DNA from: Thermoplasmatota archaeon
GTDB lineage: Archaea > Thermoplasmatota > JAKEGO01
NCBI GenBank assembly: GCA_028279595.1
Contig: JANQNK010000015.1
Location: 1-55,371, forward strand
Direction: 5' to 3'
Length of the DNA stretch: 55,371 bases
The translations under genes and the position numbers were made by a program. Numbering within the stretch: position 1 is the stretch's first letter; every line of letters begins with the position of its first letter. Shown here in pieces: positions 1 through 7,118 of the stretch. The notes beneath the pieces were generated by a model, which saw nothing but the letters and a program-made list of their open reading frames with translations, did no database searches and was not told where the DNA came from.

Positions 1-285
1 CAAAGGATATCAGGAGAGCCCAACTACGGACGAGTCTTCTGCCGTTGCGAACACGCAAGCCAGGCGGAGATACAGGCTGCGCTCGAGAACCCTCTGGGAG
101 CGACATCACTGAACGCCATCAAGTACCGCACGCGTGCGATGATGGGACGCTGCCAGGGCGGATACTGCAGTCCCAGGATCGCCAACATGATGGTATCGAG
201 AGGGACGGACCCGACCGAGATCAGGACCGGGCGTGCAGGCTCCGAGGTCTTCGTCGGAAGGGTCAAGGACGAGGTGGTCGAATGA
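1..285 (+). CDS. GlpA-like FAD-dependent oxidoreductase, C-terminal part (partial)
   Basis: Only the last 94 codons are in the window; the frame is open from base 1 and ends in the TGA at 283-285. The visible part is a BFD-like [2Fe-2S] domain of the kind found at the C-terminus of GlpA-type glycerol-3-phosphate dehydrogenases and related L-2-hydroxyglutarate oxidase-like proteins. Four cysteines are placed as expected: C14 and C16 in VFCRCEH, and C51 and C56 in MGRCQGGYC. The typical KYRTRAMMGRCQGG segment is clear. The stop overlaps the start of the next gene by 4 nt (ATGA), so the two are translationally coupled. The catalytic FAD domain lies upstream of the window, so the substrate cannot be read here. 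Family assignment is firm; glycerol-3-phosphate as substrate is not. Confidence 0.85.
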   Translation, partial: QRISGEPNYGRVFCRCEHASQAEIQAALENPLGATSLNAIKYRTRAMMGRCQGGYCSPRIANMMVSRGTDPTEIRTGRAGSEVFVGRVKDEVVE

Positions 286-1511
286 TCAACGAGCATTCCG
301 TCGACCTCGCCGTCATCGGGGCCGGCGCTGCCGGGCTCGCTGCTGCCGTCGCCGCAAAGCAGGCCGGTGTGGAGAACATCATTGTCATCGACCGCGAGCA
401 CTCCCCCGGTGGGATCCTGAAGCAATGCATCCATCCCGGCTTCGGGCTCTACCGTTACGAGGAGGAGTTGACTGGTCCTGAATACTTCCAGCGTCACGCC
501 ATGGACGTCATCCATCAGGGGATCAAGGTCATGTCCGACACGATGGTCCTCGACATGACGGCAGAGAAGGAACTGATACTGTCGAACACAGACGGTATCG
601 GGATCCTCAAAGCCAAGGCGATAATCCTCGCAATGGGATGCCGCGAGAGGACCAGGGACAACATCCTCATTCCGGGAACCAGACCTGCAGGGATATTCAC
701 AGCAGGTACTGCCCAGCAGATGATGAACGTCAGGAACCTTATGGTCGGGAAGAAGGTCGTCGTTCTCGGTTCTGGAGACATAGGGCTGATAATGGCCCGA
801 AGACTTGTGCTCGAGGGCGCCGAGGTCCCTACTGTCCTGGAGATCATGTCCTTCCCTGGAGGACTCCAGCGAAACATCACCCAATGTCTGGATGACTTCG
901 ATATCCCGCTTCATCTGAGCACGACAATTATCGAGATCAAAGGCAAGGGTCGGATATCTTCGGTCGTCGTCGCGACCATCGGCAAGGACGGAAAACCGCT
1001 CGAGAGGACAGAGAAGGAGATCGAGTGCGACACGCTTCTGCTCTCTGTCGGATTGATCCCCGAGAACGAGCTATCTCGAGGCGCTGGGGTCGAGATCGAC
1101 AACGTTACTAGCGGACCTATTGTCGACGCCAACTTCATGACCTCTATCCCAGGGATATTCTGCTGCGGTAACGCCCTCCACGTCCACGACGTCGTCGACT
1201 ACGTCTCCGACGAGGCCGAGGAGACGGGTTACGCCGTCTCCAGATGGCTTAGGAACGACGTCGAGGAGTTCGACGTCGATGTCAAGGCCGGCGACGGGAT
1301 CCAGTACGTCCTTCCTCACAGGATCGGACGTAGCAGTGCAACGCTCAAGATGAGAGTGACCGAGCCGGGACGCGATATCTCCATCGTCGGAAGGTCAGGT
1401 GAGGACGAGACATTCAGGAAGAATCTGCCGAGAGTAGCACCCTCAGAGATGATCATGATCGATGTTGGTAGAATTACTGGAGACGTACTCACTGTGGAGG
1501 TGGTCCGGTGA
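282..1511 (+). CDS. FAD/NAD(P)-binding oxidoreductase of the GlpA-partner type
   Basis: 409 residues, starting at the ATG that overlaps the previous stop. An in-frame extension upstream to base 45 only re-reads the neighbouring gene in another frame, so it was rejected. The protein opens with a dinucleotide-binding fold (DLAVIGAGAAGLAAA, GxGxxG near residue 13), then a GCRERTR motif usual in this family, a second nucleotide-binding fold (VVVLGSGDIGLIMARR) and a C-terminal FAD motif (GIFCCGNALHVHDVVDYV). This is the pyridine-nucleotide-disulfide-like oxidoreductase commonly found between a GlpA-like dehydrogenase and a DUF1667 protein in anaerobes. It probably passes electrons between the dehydrogenase flavin, the [2Fe-2S] centre and a nicotinamide or other carrier. 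The next gene overlaps it by 4 nt (GTGA), so all three form one operon. Confidence 0.88.
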   Translation: MINEHSVDLAVIGAGAAGLAAAVAAKQAGVENIIVIDREHSPGGILKQCIHPGFGLYRYEEELTGPEYFQRHAMDVIHQGIKVMSDTMVLDMTAEKELILSNTDGIGILKAKAIILAMGCRERTRDNILIPGTRPAGIFTAGTAQQMMNVRNLMVGKKVVVLGSGDIGLIMARRLVLEGAEVPTVLEIMSFPGGLQRNITQCLDDFDIPLHLSTTIIEIKGKGRISSVVVATIGKDGKPLERTEKEIECDTLLLSVGLIPENELSRGAGVEIDNVTSGPIVDANFMTSIPGIFCCGNALHVHDVVDYVSDEAEETGYAVSRWLRNDVEEFDVDVKAGDGIQYVLPHRIGRSSATLKMRVTEPGRDISIVGRSGEDETFRKNLPRVAPSEMIMIDVGRITGDVLTVEVVR

Positions 1512-1873
1512 CCAGGATGATCTGCATCGTCTGCCCCATCGGCTGCGAGATGGAAGTCACGATGGAGGGCGGGGTCGTCCTCGTTAAGGGGAACCAGTGT
1601 CCGAGGGGCATCGATTACGCTCAAGCCGAGATGACAGATCCGCGTAGAACATTGGCAACTACTGTCTACGTCCTCGGAGGAGCGAGACCTCTTGCGAGCG
1701 TCCGCGTCGACAACGTTCCCAAGGATGGAATGATGGAAGCGATGGCTGCCATAAGGAAGATCAATGTCCCCGCACCAGTGATAATGGGACAGGCCATCGC
1801 CGAGATCGAAGTGAGAGGGGAGATCTTCCCCGTTGTAGCTACATCGACTGTTCCCGGATATTATTTCGTCTGA
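1508..1873 (+). CDS. DUF1667 family Cys-rich protein
   Basis: 121 residues with a GTG start whose last bases overlap the stop of the oxidoreductase gene. The N-terminus holds C6, C9 and C13 (ICIVCPIGC), followed by C31 in a GNQCPRG motif, a pattern typical of DUF1667 and suited to binding a metal or iron-sulfur centre. The central segment (DPRRTLATTVYV) and the C-terminal half also match the family. DUF1667 proteins are regularly the third gene after GlpA-like and FAD/NAD oxidoreductase genes; their biochemical role is not established. Here it most likely is a small electron-transfer or assembly subunit of that complex. It is cytoplasmic, with no signal peptide. Confidence 0.88.
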   Translation: MTRMICIVCPIGCEMEVTMEGGVVLVKGNQCPRGIDYAQAEMTDPRRTLATTVYVLGGARPLASVRVDNVPKDGMMEAMAAIRKINVPAPVIMGQAIAEIEVRGEIFPVVATSTVPGYYFV

Positions 1874-1927
1874 TCGGATGACATTCTAGAGGGATAGATT
1901 CAAAAAGGGTATGTCTCAGGGAACGTC

Positions 1928-2071
1928 ATGGGCAGGACGTATGTTGAGATTGATCTCGAATTGAAGGAGATACTGTTGTCGATAGGATTGGAGGGAGAAT
2001 CCATCAATGACATCATCTGGAGGATAGTTGACGATTCAGGTTACACTGAACTGATGGTAGACATGGAATGA
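1928..2071 (+). CDS. Small protein of 47 residues, antitoxin-like N-terminus
   Basis: ATG at 1928, stop TGA at 2069-2071. The sequence begins MGRTYVEIDLELKE and continues with an amphipathic helical stretch (INDIIWRIVDD). The short beta-strand followed by helices resembles very small archaeal VapB- or ribbon-helix-helix-type proteins, but it is too short to place firmly and no toxin gene follows. A weak TATA-like stretch (TTCAAAAAGG, about 1899-1908) lies 20-30 nt before the ATG, consistent with a leaderless transcript. Codon use resembles the neighbouring genes. Confidence 0.5.
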   Translation: MGRTYVEIDLELKEILLSIGLEGESINDIIWRIVDDSGYTELMVDME

Positions 2072-2086
2072 TCGATAGGGTCTCGC

Positions 2087-2737
2087 TCAATTCTGAGGCA
2101 TCTCTGGTTTGACCATGATGCCAATTTCGGAGAGTTCGAGCGGCAACGGGTCCACCCGATGCTTGCTACCCCTCAGCTTGACGATCTGGATGCTCCTCAT
2201 GTTGGAGTCGATATCGAGCATGATGATGCCGTCGGAGACGTTCATGAGGAGCTGACTCGGTTCAGGAGCGACGACGTATACCATGCATCCGAGCTTCGTC
2301 AACGTCGAGATGCTATTGATCAGGAACGGTCCGAAGTTCGGTCCGAGCATCGCCTCGAAGAGGCCGACGTCGTCGAAGCAGACGCGGTCGAACTGTCCAG
2401 TGCTCACGGTCTCCTGTAGCATGGAGACGATGTCCGCGTTCGGGTTGTTGACGACCTCTGCAACGTCGATGATCGTGAAGTCTCCCTTGTCCATCACTTC
2501 CTTGTCGTAGAATCCCATTCTCTCAAGGTAGGCGAGAGAAACTTCCATTGGTTCTCTCAACGGAGTGACGTAGAGTACCTTCTCCTGGTTCCTGCAGGCG
2601 AACATCAATGATTGTAATACGAAAGTGGTCTTGCCAGCGCTTTCATCTCCCGTGATGAGAAGAGTTGACGGTCTGTAGAAGCCACCACCAAGGGCCGAAT
2701 CCAGGCCCGGAACCCCCGAATCGACGAGTTTGAGCAT
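2087..2737 (-). CDS. RAD55/KaiC-like RecA-superfamily ATPase
   Basis: 216 residues starting MLKLVDSGVPGLDSALGGGF. This start was chosen because a TATA-like box on the minus strand (about 2757-2766) is centred 25 nt upstream, giving a leaderless transcript; a longer upstream frame would run through that promoter. Walker A is GDESAGKTT near residue 30. A Walker B-like strand (DRVCFDDVG) and the typical opening GVPGLD..LGGG identify the KaiC/RAD55-like group. Only one ATPase domain is present, as in many archaeal single-domain paralogues used in signalling or surface-motility regulation. The specific role is unknown. It is divergent from the PKD surface protein gene at 2890. Confidence 0.8.
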   Translation of the reverse strand: MLKLVDSGVPGLDSALGGGFYRPSTLLITGDESAGKTTFVLQSLMFACRNQEKVLYVTPLREPMEVSLAYLERMGFYDKEVMDKGDFTIIDVAEVVNNPNADIVSMLQETVSTGQFDRVCFDDVGLFEAMLGPNFGPFLINSISTLTKLGCMVYVVAPEPSQLLMNVSDGIIMLDIDSNMRSIQIVKLRGSKHRVDPLPLELSEIGIMVKPEMPQN

Positions 2738-2756
2738 ATTGTTAAAACAGGAGTGG

Positions 2757-2766
2757 ATTATAAAAA
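2757..2766 (-). promoter_or_regulatory. TATA-like box of the RAD55/KaiC-like gene
   Basis: On the minus strand this reads as an AT-rich box around TTTTTATAAT. Its centre is about 25 nt from the ATG at 2737, the spacing expected for a leaderless archaeal transcript. Confidence 0.5.
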
Positions 2767-2809
2767 GGTTGCATGGTGGTTTGCTTCTTGGTTGGATTTG
2801 GATTTCTAC

Positions 2810-2846
2810 GGGCCAGAGTCCTTTCGGTTGGACTCTGCAGCAGCCC
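2810..2846. repeat. Two-step inverted repeat between divergent genes
   Basis: AGAGTCC (2815-2821) pairs perfectly with GGACTCT (2830-2836) around an 8-nt loop, and outside it GGGC (2810-2813) pairs with GCCC (2843-2846). It lies just upstream of the TATA-like GATTAAAAGG (2852-2861) of the PKD protein gene. It could be an operator, or the end of a short RNA; the sequence does not say which. Confidence 0.45.
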
Positions 2847-2889
2847 GGAAGGATTAAAAGGGTCATAACTAATTGTAATTGGGGATTAA

Positions 2890-5598
2890 ATGAGAGGTGT
2901 CAATAAAATACTGCCAGCATTCATATTCATACTACTCATGTCCACACATACCTTTGTACTTGTAAGTGAGACAAATAATATTGAACATGAATCGCTTCCA
3001 ATCGGAAGTCCGATATCTGAAGATTCGGATGGAGATGGGATACCGGATGATGAGGATCTAATTGACGACGGAAATGCGGTTCTAATATTCTCAATTGATT
3101 ATTGTGAGATAGATCAAAATGCTGATGTTTGGTCAGACGGAGATCCCTATTTCAAGGTCTTTTTCGACCTTGATAATAATGGATCGTTTAATAGTGAAGA
3201 ACAATGGAAATCCAAGATGTTTGAGAATGTAGTTGTAGTCGATGATGAAGGATTTGATGATCTTGGCGCTTGGTGGATCGAAATCGGAATTGAAGATGAT
3301 ATTGACGAGCTATATTTCTGGATCTATGCATACGATGATGATAACGATGGTAATTATGAAGTTGCGGATATCAATCCTAATGCGAGTAGAACTTCAGTAG
3401 ATTTTATTTATGAGATCTCAGAATCGAATGATAATCCGGATAGGTATTACTTAGATGGGAGTGAAGATGGGCAATCGGAAATTGATGCATATATCGAATT
3501 TTCATTCCGTCTCAGGAAAGGTGTCACAATTGAAGAGATCTCTCCATCCAGTGGAGTTATATCAATGAATGAGGGTGAAACAACCTCACTCTCTATTGTT
3601 GATCCATTCATCCCATATTATCTTCCAGACACCTTTACCTATCTCTGGCTTTTCAATAACATATCAAGTAGTGATTGGATACCAATAAACGATACTGATT
3701 CGAACAATCAAACATTTGAATTGTTCGCAAACTACGGTTCTGCTGGAACTTATTTTATCGGTTGCATTATGTATTTCGAATCCTCACGCTACAATTACTG
3801 GTATTATGATATCTGTTTCTGGGAAGTGACAATTATCCATAATAATTCCGTTCCAGTAGCATCAATTACTATCGATTCAGATTATCTCCATCAGTTTGAG
3901 GACATTTCATTCTCGGGGCGGAATTCATTCGATCTAGATGGCGATGAATTGAATTACACATGGGATTTCGGCGATGGTTCAATCGGTTACGGAGTTGACG
4001 TTACGCACGTCTATACGATACCTGACGAATATTTCGTTAAATTGACAGTCGAAGATGACGAACTTGCCACGGATATTAAATTAAGGCCGGTGACGATCGA
4101 GCCGATCGATCTTTCTGCAGCAGAACATTGGGGCACAATTTCAAACGGGAGCACCGTTACCCTGAATACCGATTATAATAATTTCAATGTGGATATGGTA
4201 TCTGAATCGGTATTGATGCCCTTACCATTCGGATATACACTATCGATAAGAACGGGCTTCAAATCGACCATGTTACTAGAACATACTGGCCGTTGTACCT
4301 ATAGGCTGGAAATTAATGAGGATAAACGAGATGTGGAATTTGAAATACAATTGCTAAATAAGACTGATTATTACGAAATTTGGTATCGACCCTCCCTGCA
4401 ATTCACAATATCGATAATCGATTCAAATGAACAAGAGACCGAATTATGGTCAAATGAAACCTCTATTCCGTTGATGAATAACAATCAAGGACTCGATAAT
4501 GATGGAGAACCATTGATATCGATACCTACACTTTCACACGGAAGTGTAGACATATACACCTGGGACCAAATGAAACGAATCTACAAATCAAACGGTACAA
4601 TATACAATCACATTGGATCAATTAATCTTGGTACGATACCGGTTAATATTGCTCAAGTTGACATCTTTCAATTCATCAAAGCCTTAACGGGTTCAAATCC
4701 AATTACTAACACAATAATCAACATCGGAAACTTCTTTACCAACGTCTATATCGAGTCAGACCTTCTACTTGACACACAAATTCAGGACAGATTGGGTTTT
4801 TACATTCAGTCAACTGGGGACTCAAATTTAGAGAACGATTTTGTTTGGTGTGATAGCATTTCATCACATCCATCGTTCACTGTTTCCGGATCGAAAACTG
4901 ATTCAAAGTTCTATGGGATTATGAAGACTAAGTCCGAAGCTTCTCTTTCGCTCGGAGTATACTTCCATCTCAATCTTACTGAGAGTGGAAAAACAGCATA
5001 CGGATTTTACTCAACAATACAGGATAAAGGATTGATAATAGGTCTTCTCGATACTTTGCTAGAGGTCATTGAGACTGGATCTCTACCAAAGAAGGATTTC
5101 GTGATCAGAGAACCTCTCTGGGAATCCGGAGAAATTCAATCACTTCAGGATAGCACAGTATGGTATTGGGATTACCTCGATTATTCACACGAATTCATAA
5201 ATCATGCACCGGTTATCACAGTTTCTTCACCGTCCGAAGCAGTCTACGAGTTAAATGATACAATTCTTCTTGATTGGGACTCGTCTGACGAGGACGGAGA
5301 CACAATCGCTTATGAGGTATATTTAGATACCAACGAGAATCCCACGACTATAGTCGCGCAGGGTTCATCCATTGACTCATATGAAACTACAGATCTAGAA
5401 CCGGGAACATACTATTGGAAGGTAGTCGCGGATGATGGGGAATCTAGAACAGAATCAGAAATATATTCCTTCCAGATTCAAGGTGAATCCGCAAATAAAG
5501 ATAAATCCTCGGGTACACCAGGATTCGGTATAATAACCGTAGCCCTAGCTATGTCGCTATTAGTTATCGTCCAAAGAAGGAAATTCCGAAACAGATGA
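2890..5598 (+). CDS. Secreted PKD-domain surface protein with PGF-CTERM anchor
   Basis: 902 residues. Residues 1-27 form a signal peptide. A thrombospondin-3/EF-hand-like Asp cluster (DSDGDGIPDDED) follows near residue 45, then an Asp-rich beta region. A PKD domain sits at about 318-405 (FDLDGDELNYTWDFGDGS...HVYTIPDEYFVKLTVEDDE). A fibronectin-III-like domain lies at about 771-865 (PGTYYWKVVADDGES). The C-terminus is Ser/Thr/Lys-poor linker, TPGFG, a hydrophobic helix and RRKFRNR, matching the PGF-CTERM signal processed by archaeosortase A. The middle 350 residues match nothing I recognise. Many N-glycosylation sequons are present. The gene is AT-richer than the beta-helix genes downstream. 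A TATA-like box at 2852-2861 is about 33 nt before the ATG. It is likely an envelope or adhesion protein; the ligand is unknown. Confidence 0.85.
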   Translation: MRGVNKILPAFIFILLMSTHTFVLVSETNNIEHESLPIGSPISEDSDGDGIPDDEDLIDDGNAVLIFSIDYCEIDQNADVWSDGDPYFKVFFDLDNNGSFNSEEQWKSKMFENVVVVDDEGFDDLGAWWIEIGIEDDIDELYFWIYAYDDDNDGNYEVADINPNASRTSVDFIYEISESNDNPDRYYLDGSEDGQSEIDAYIEFSFRLRKGVTIEEISPSSGVISMNEGETTSLSIVDPFIPYYLPDTFTYLWLFNNISSSDWIPINDTDSNNQTFELFANYGSAGTYFIGCIMYFESSRYNYWYYDICFWEVTIIHNNSVPVASITIDSDYLHQFEDISFSGRNSFDLDGDELNYTWDFGDGSIGYGVDVTHVYTIPDEYFVKLTVEDDELATDIKLRPVTIEPIDLSAAEHWGTISNGSTVTLNTDYNNFNVDMVSESVLMPLPFGYTLSIRTGFKSTMLLEHTGRCTYRLEINEDKRDVEFEIQLLNKTDYYEIWYRPSLQFTISIIDSNEQETELWSNETSIPLMNNNQGLDNDGEPLISIPTLSHGSVDIYTWDQMKRIYKSNGTIYNHIGSINLGTIPVNIAQVDIFQFIKALTGSNPITNTIINIGNFFTNVYIESDLLLDTQIQDRLGFYIQSTGDSNLENDFVWCDSISSHPSFTVSGSKTDSKFYGIMKTKSEASLSLGVYFHLNLTESGKTAYGFYSTIQDKGLIIGLLDTLLEVIETGSLPKKDFVIREPLWESGEIQSLQDSTVWYWDYLDYSHEFINHAPVITVSSPSEAVYELNDTILLDWDSSDEDGDTIAYEVYLDTNENPTTIVAQGSSIDSYETTDLEPGTYYWKVVADDGESRTESEIYSFQIQGESANKDKSSGTPGFGIITVALAMSLLVIVQRRKFRNR

Positions 5599-5620
5599 GA
5601 GATGGTGGTAACCAAGGCAG

Positions 5621-5630
5621 CCTTATAAAG
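5621..5630 (+). promoter_or_regulatory. TATA-like box of candidate small RNA 1
   Basis: CCTTATAAAG, centred about 25 nt before the TGGTTGCG that opens the first structured element. Confidence 0.5.
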
Positions 5631-5650
5631 AAAAACCTCAGATGGAAAAT

Positions 5651-5717
5651 TGGTTGCGGGGACCCGAATCGCAAATGCGAATGCAACTCTCGAGACTCGC
5701 AACCACCTTCTTCTTAG
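5651..5717 (+). ncRNA. Candidate small structured RNA 1
   Basis: TGGTTGCG (5651-5658) pairs perfectly over 8 bp with CGCAACCA (5698-5705), closing a roughly 39-nt interior that holds a TCGC/GCGA hairpin and the palindrome TCTCGAGA. The closing arm runs directly into a pyrimidine tract (CCTTCTTCTT) like an archaeal terminator. A TATA-like box is 25 nt upstream. No reading frame of note covers it. A second copy with the same plan follows 140 bp downstream, which is the main reason to take it seriously. It could instead be a leader or a terminator/promoter pair. Confidence 0.4.
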
Positions 5718-5758
5718 GTTGGGGTTATAACCGGTGTATCTTGGTTTCCACCAAATTA

Positions 5759-5768
5759 CGTATATAAC
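5759..5768 (+). promoter_or_regulatory. TATA-like box of candidate small RNA 2
   Basis: CGTATATAAC, centred about 25-28 nt before GGTTGCGGAG. Another TATA-like run (GGTTATAACC, 5724-5733) lies 35 bp earlier and is a perfect palindrome. Confidence 0.5.
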
Positions 5769-5790
5769 CACGAAAGGGATTGTAGAAATT

Positions 5791-5851
5791 GGTTGCGGAG
5801 TCGACACGCAGATACGTGGCTATTACCTCTCCGCAACTATCTTCTTTTTCT
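5791..5851 (+). ncRNA. Candidate small structured RNA 2
   Basis: GTTGCGGAG (5792-5800) pairs perfectly over 9 bp with CTCCGCAAC (5829-5837). The 28-nt interior contains a CACG/CGTG hairpin with loop CAGATA. The closing arm is followed by a T-rich tract (CTTCTTTTTCTT, 5840-5851). The 5' flank GAAATTGGTTGCGG nearly repeats that of the first element (GAAAATTGGTTGCGG), yet the rest of the sequence differs while the fold plan is kept. It ends about 110 bp before the pentapeptide-channel gene and could also be that gene's upstream regulator. Confidence 0.4.
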
Positions 5852-5959
5852 TGTTTCCGGAAGGATTAAGTGTCGAAGGTTCAATCCTTGAAATGGGACC
5901 ATCATTGGCAACCAAAGCTGAATATTGGGTTCGTTCAGGTGGTATCTCCTTACGAGGGA

Positions 5960-7114
5960 ATGGATATGGAAGAACGGGCAAAATCGCTAATCGAGGAACA
6001 TCAATTGGACAAGGACCTTTCAGGAATGGATTTGTCAGGTTGGGATTTCTCTGGAGCCGATCTGAGTGAGTGGAATCTGTCGAAATGTAAGTTCAATGGG
6101 GCAATTTTCTACGATCAGAGAGATCCGATCGATGACTCGCTAAAAACTGATCTTCGGAAGTCTAATCTTCAAGATGCCGAGTTCGAAGGAGCAGAAATGT
6201 CATATGCGGACCTCGGGGGAACAAACATCTTTCGAGCAGATTTCAAAGATTCTACATTGATCTATACTGCCTTCGATTTTTGTCAAGGACGATTGTCCCA
6301 CTTCGAAAATGCAAACCTTGGTGGCGCAGACTTCACTCGTTCGAACCTTGAAGGATCTTTCTTTACTCGAGCTCATTTATCTGAATCCATATTCGATAAA
6401 TCGAACTTAAATGAGGCAAATTTTGAGTATTCAAATTTAAAGGGCGCATCGTTAAACAAGGCGAAAATGAGGGATGCCAATTTACGATATACCGAGATGA
6501 ATAGCAAGACCGAGGTGCAAGGTATTGACTGGTTCAATTGTGTCATTGATGGTTCAACTCTGTACTATACTAAGGTAGATGAAATTGTCGTCAATGAAAG
6601 GAAATTCAATCGCGGTAAGAAGAATAACGATCGAGATCAGATGATTGAGCAAGCCGGGGAAGCTCGTGAAGTCTATGTCAAATTGAAAAACCATTTCAAA
6701 CAAGCAGGTCAATACGAAACTTCTGGCAAGTATTATTATCGCGAAAAGTTGATGGAGAGTCACGTCCACCGGTTCGCAAAGAATTGGACGAATTGGTTAT
6801 GGAATAGTATCTATCGTTATAGTGCTGGATACGGTGAGAAACCCCACTATATACTTGCCTGGTGGGCAATTATCATCACACTCTTTGGTACAATTTACTG
6901 GCTATCGGGCGGATTACATCGAGCTGGAGAGTCAGTAAGTATCCTGGATTCATATTACTTCAGTGTCGTCACTTTCACGACCCTCGGGTTCGGTGATATC
7001 CAACCTGCAGCCTCCATGGATTACATTAAGGTCTGCGCAATGACCGAAGCGCTCCTCGGAACTATGCTGATGGCACTATTCATTCTTACCTTTGGTCGAA
7101 AAATGATGAGATAA
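5960..7114 (+). CDS. Pentapeptide-repeat protein fused to a two-helix ion channel
   Basis: 384 residues from the ATG at 5960, preceded closely by GAGGGA; an in-frame GTG at 5870 would add 30 residues of poor composition inside the regulatory gap, so the shorter form is preferred. Residues about 18-190 form a pentapeptide-repeat helix (runs such as LSGMDLSGWDFSGADLSEWNL and ANLGGADFTRSNLEG). A charged helical linker follows (EAREVYVKLKNHFKQAGQ). The C-terminus is an ion-channel pore module: helix 1 at about 295-317, selectivity-filter sequence TTLGFGD near residue 340, helix 2 at about 357-380. This is a potassium-type filter, so a K+ channel gated through its cytoplasmic pentapeptide domain is likely; the gating signal is unknown. 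Pentapeptide-channel fusions are known in bacteria and archaea. Confidence 0.85.
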   Translation: MDMEERAKSLIEEHQLDKDLSGMDLSGWDFSGADLSEWNLSKCKFNGAIFYDQRDPIDDSLKTDLRKSNLQDAEFEGAEMSYADLGGTNIFRADFKDSTLIYTAFDFCQGRLSHFENANLGGADFTRSNLEGSFFTRAHLSESIFDKSNLNEANFEYSNLKGASLNKAKMRDANLRYTEMNSKTEVQGIDWFNCVIDGSTLYYTKVDEIVVNERKFNRGKKNNDRDQMIEQAGEAREVYVKLKNHFKQAGQYETSGKYYYREKLMESHVHRFAKNWTNWLWNSIYRYSAGYGEKPHYILAWWAIIITLFGTIYWLSGGLHRAGESVSILDSYYFSVVTFTTLGFGDIQPAASMDYIKVCAMTEALLGTMLMALFILTFGRKMMR

Positions 7115-7118
7115 TTCA

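Larger units (their letters stand above)
5599..5959. other. 361-bp gap between coding regions
   Basis: It holds the two candidate structured RNAs with their TATA-like boxes. Next comes the sequence CCGGAAGGATTAA (about 5857-5869), also found at about 2845-2857 before the PKD gene. AAGGATT there pairs with AATCCTT 14 nt downstream (about 5861-5888), just ahead of the channel gene. Short open frames here have no protein-like composition. Confidence 0.5.

Noticed and set aside
45..281. N-terminal extension of the FAD/NAD oxidoreductase by 79 residues
   Set aside because: This stretch encodes the BFD-like domain of the upstream gene in another frame; the real start is the ATG at 282.
5651..5851. 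tRNA, box C/D or CRISPR repeat as explanation of the paired hairpins
   Set aside because: No cloverleaf, anticodon arm or CCA-type acceptor, no RUGAUGA/CUGA boxes, and only two units with unrelated interiors.
5734..6069. A 111-codon open frame across the gap before the channel gene
   Set aside because: Its composition is not protein-like, it overlaps the pentapeptide gene in another frame and covers a structured RNA candidate.
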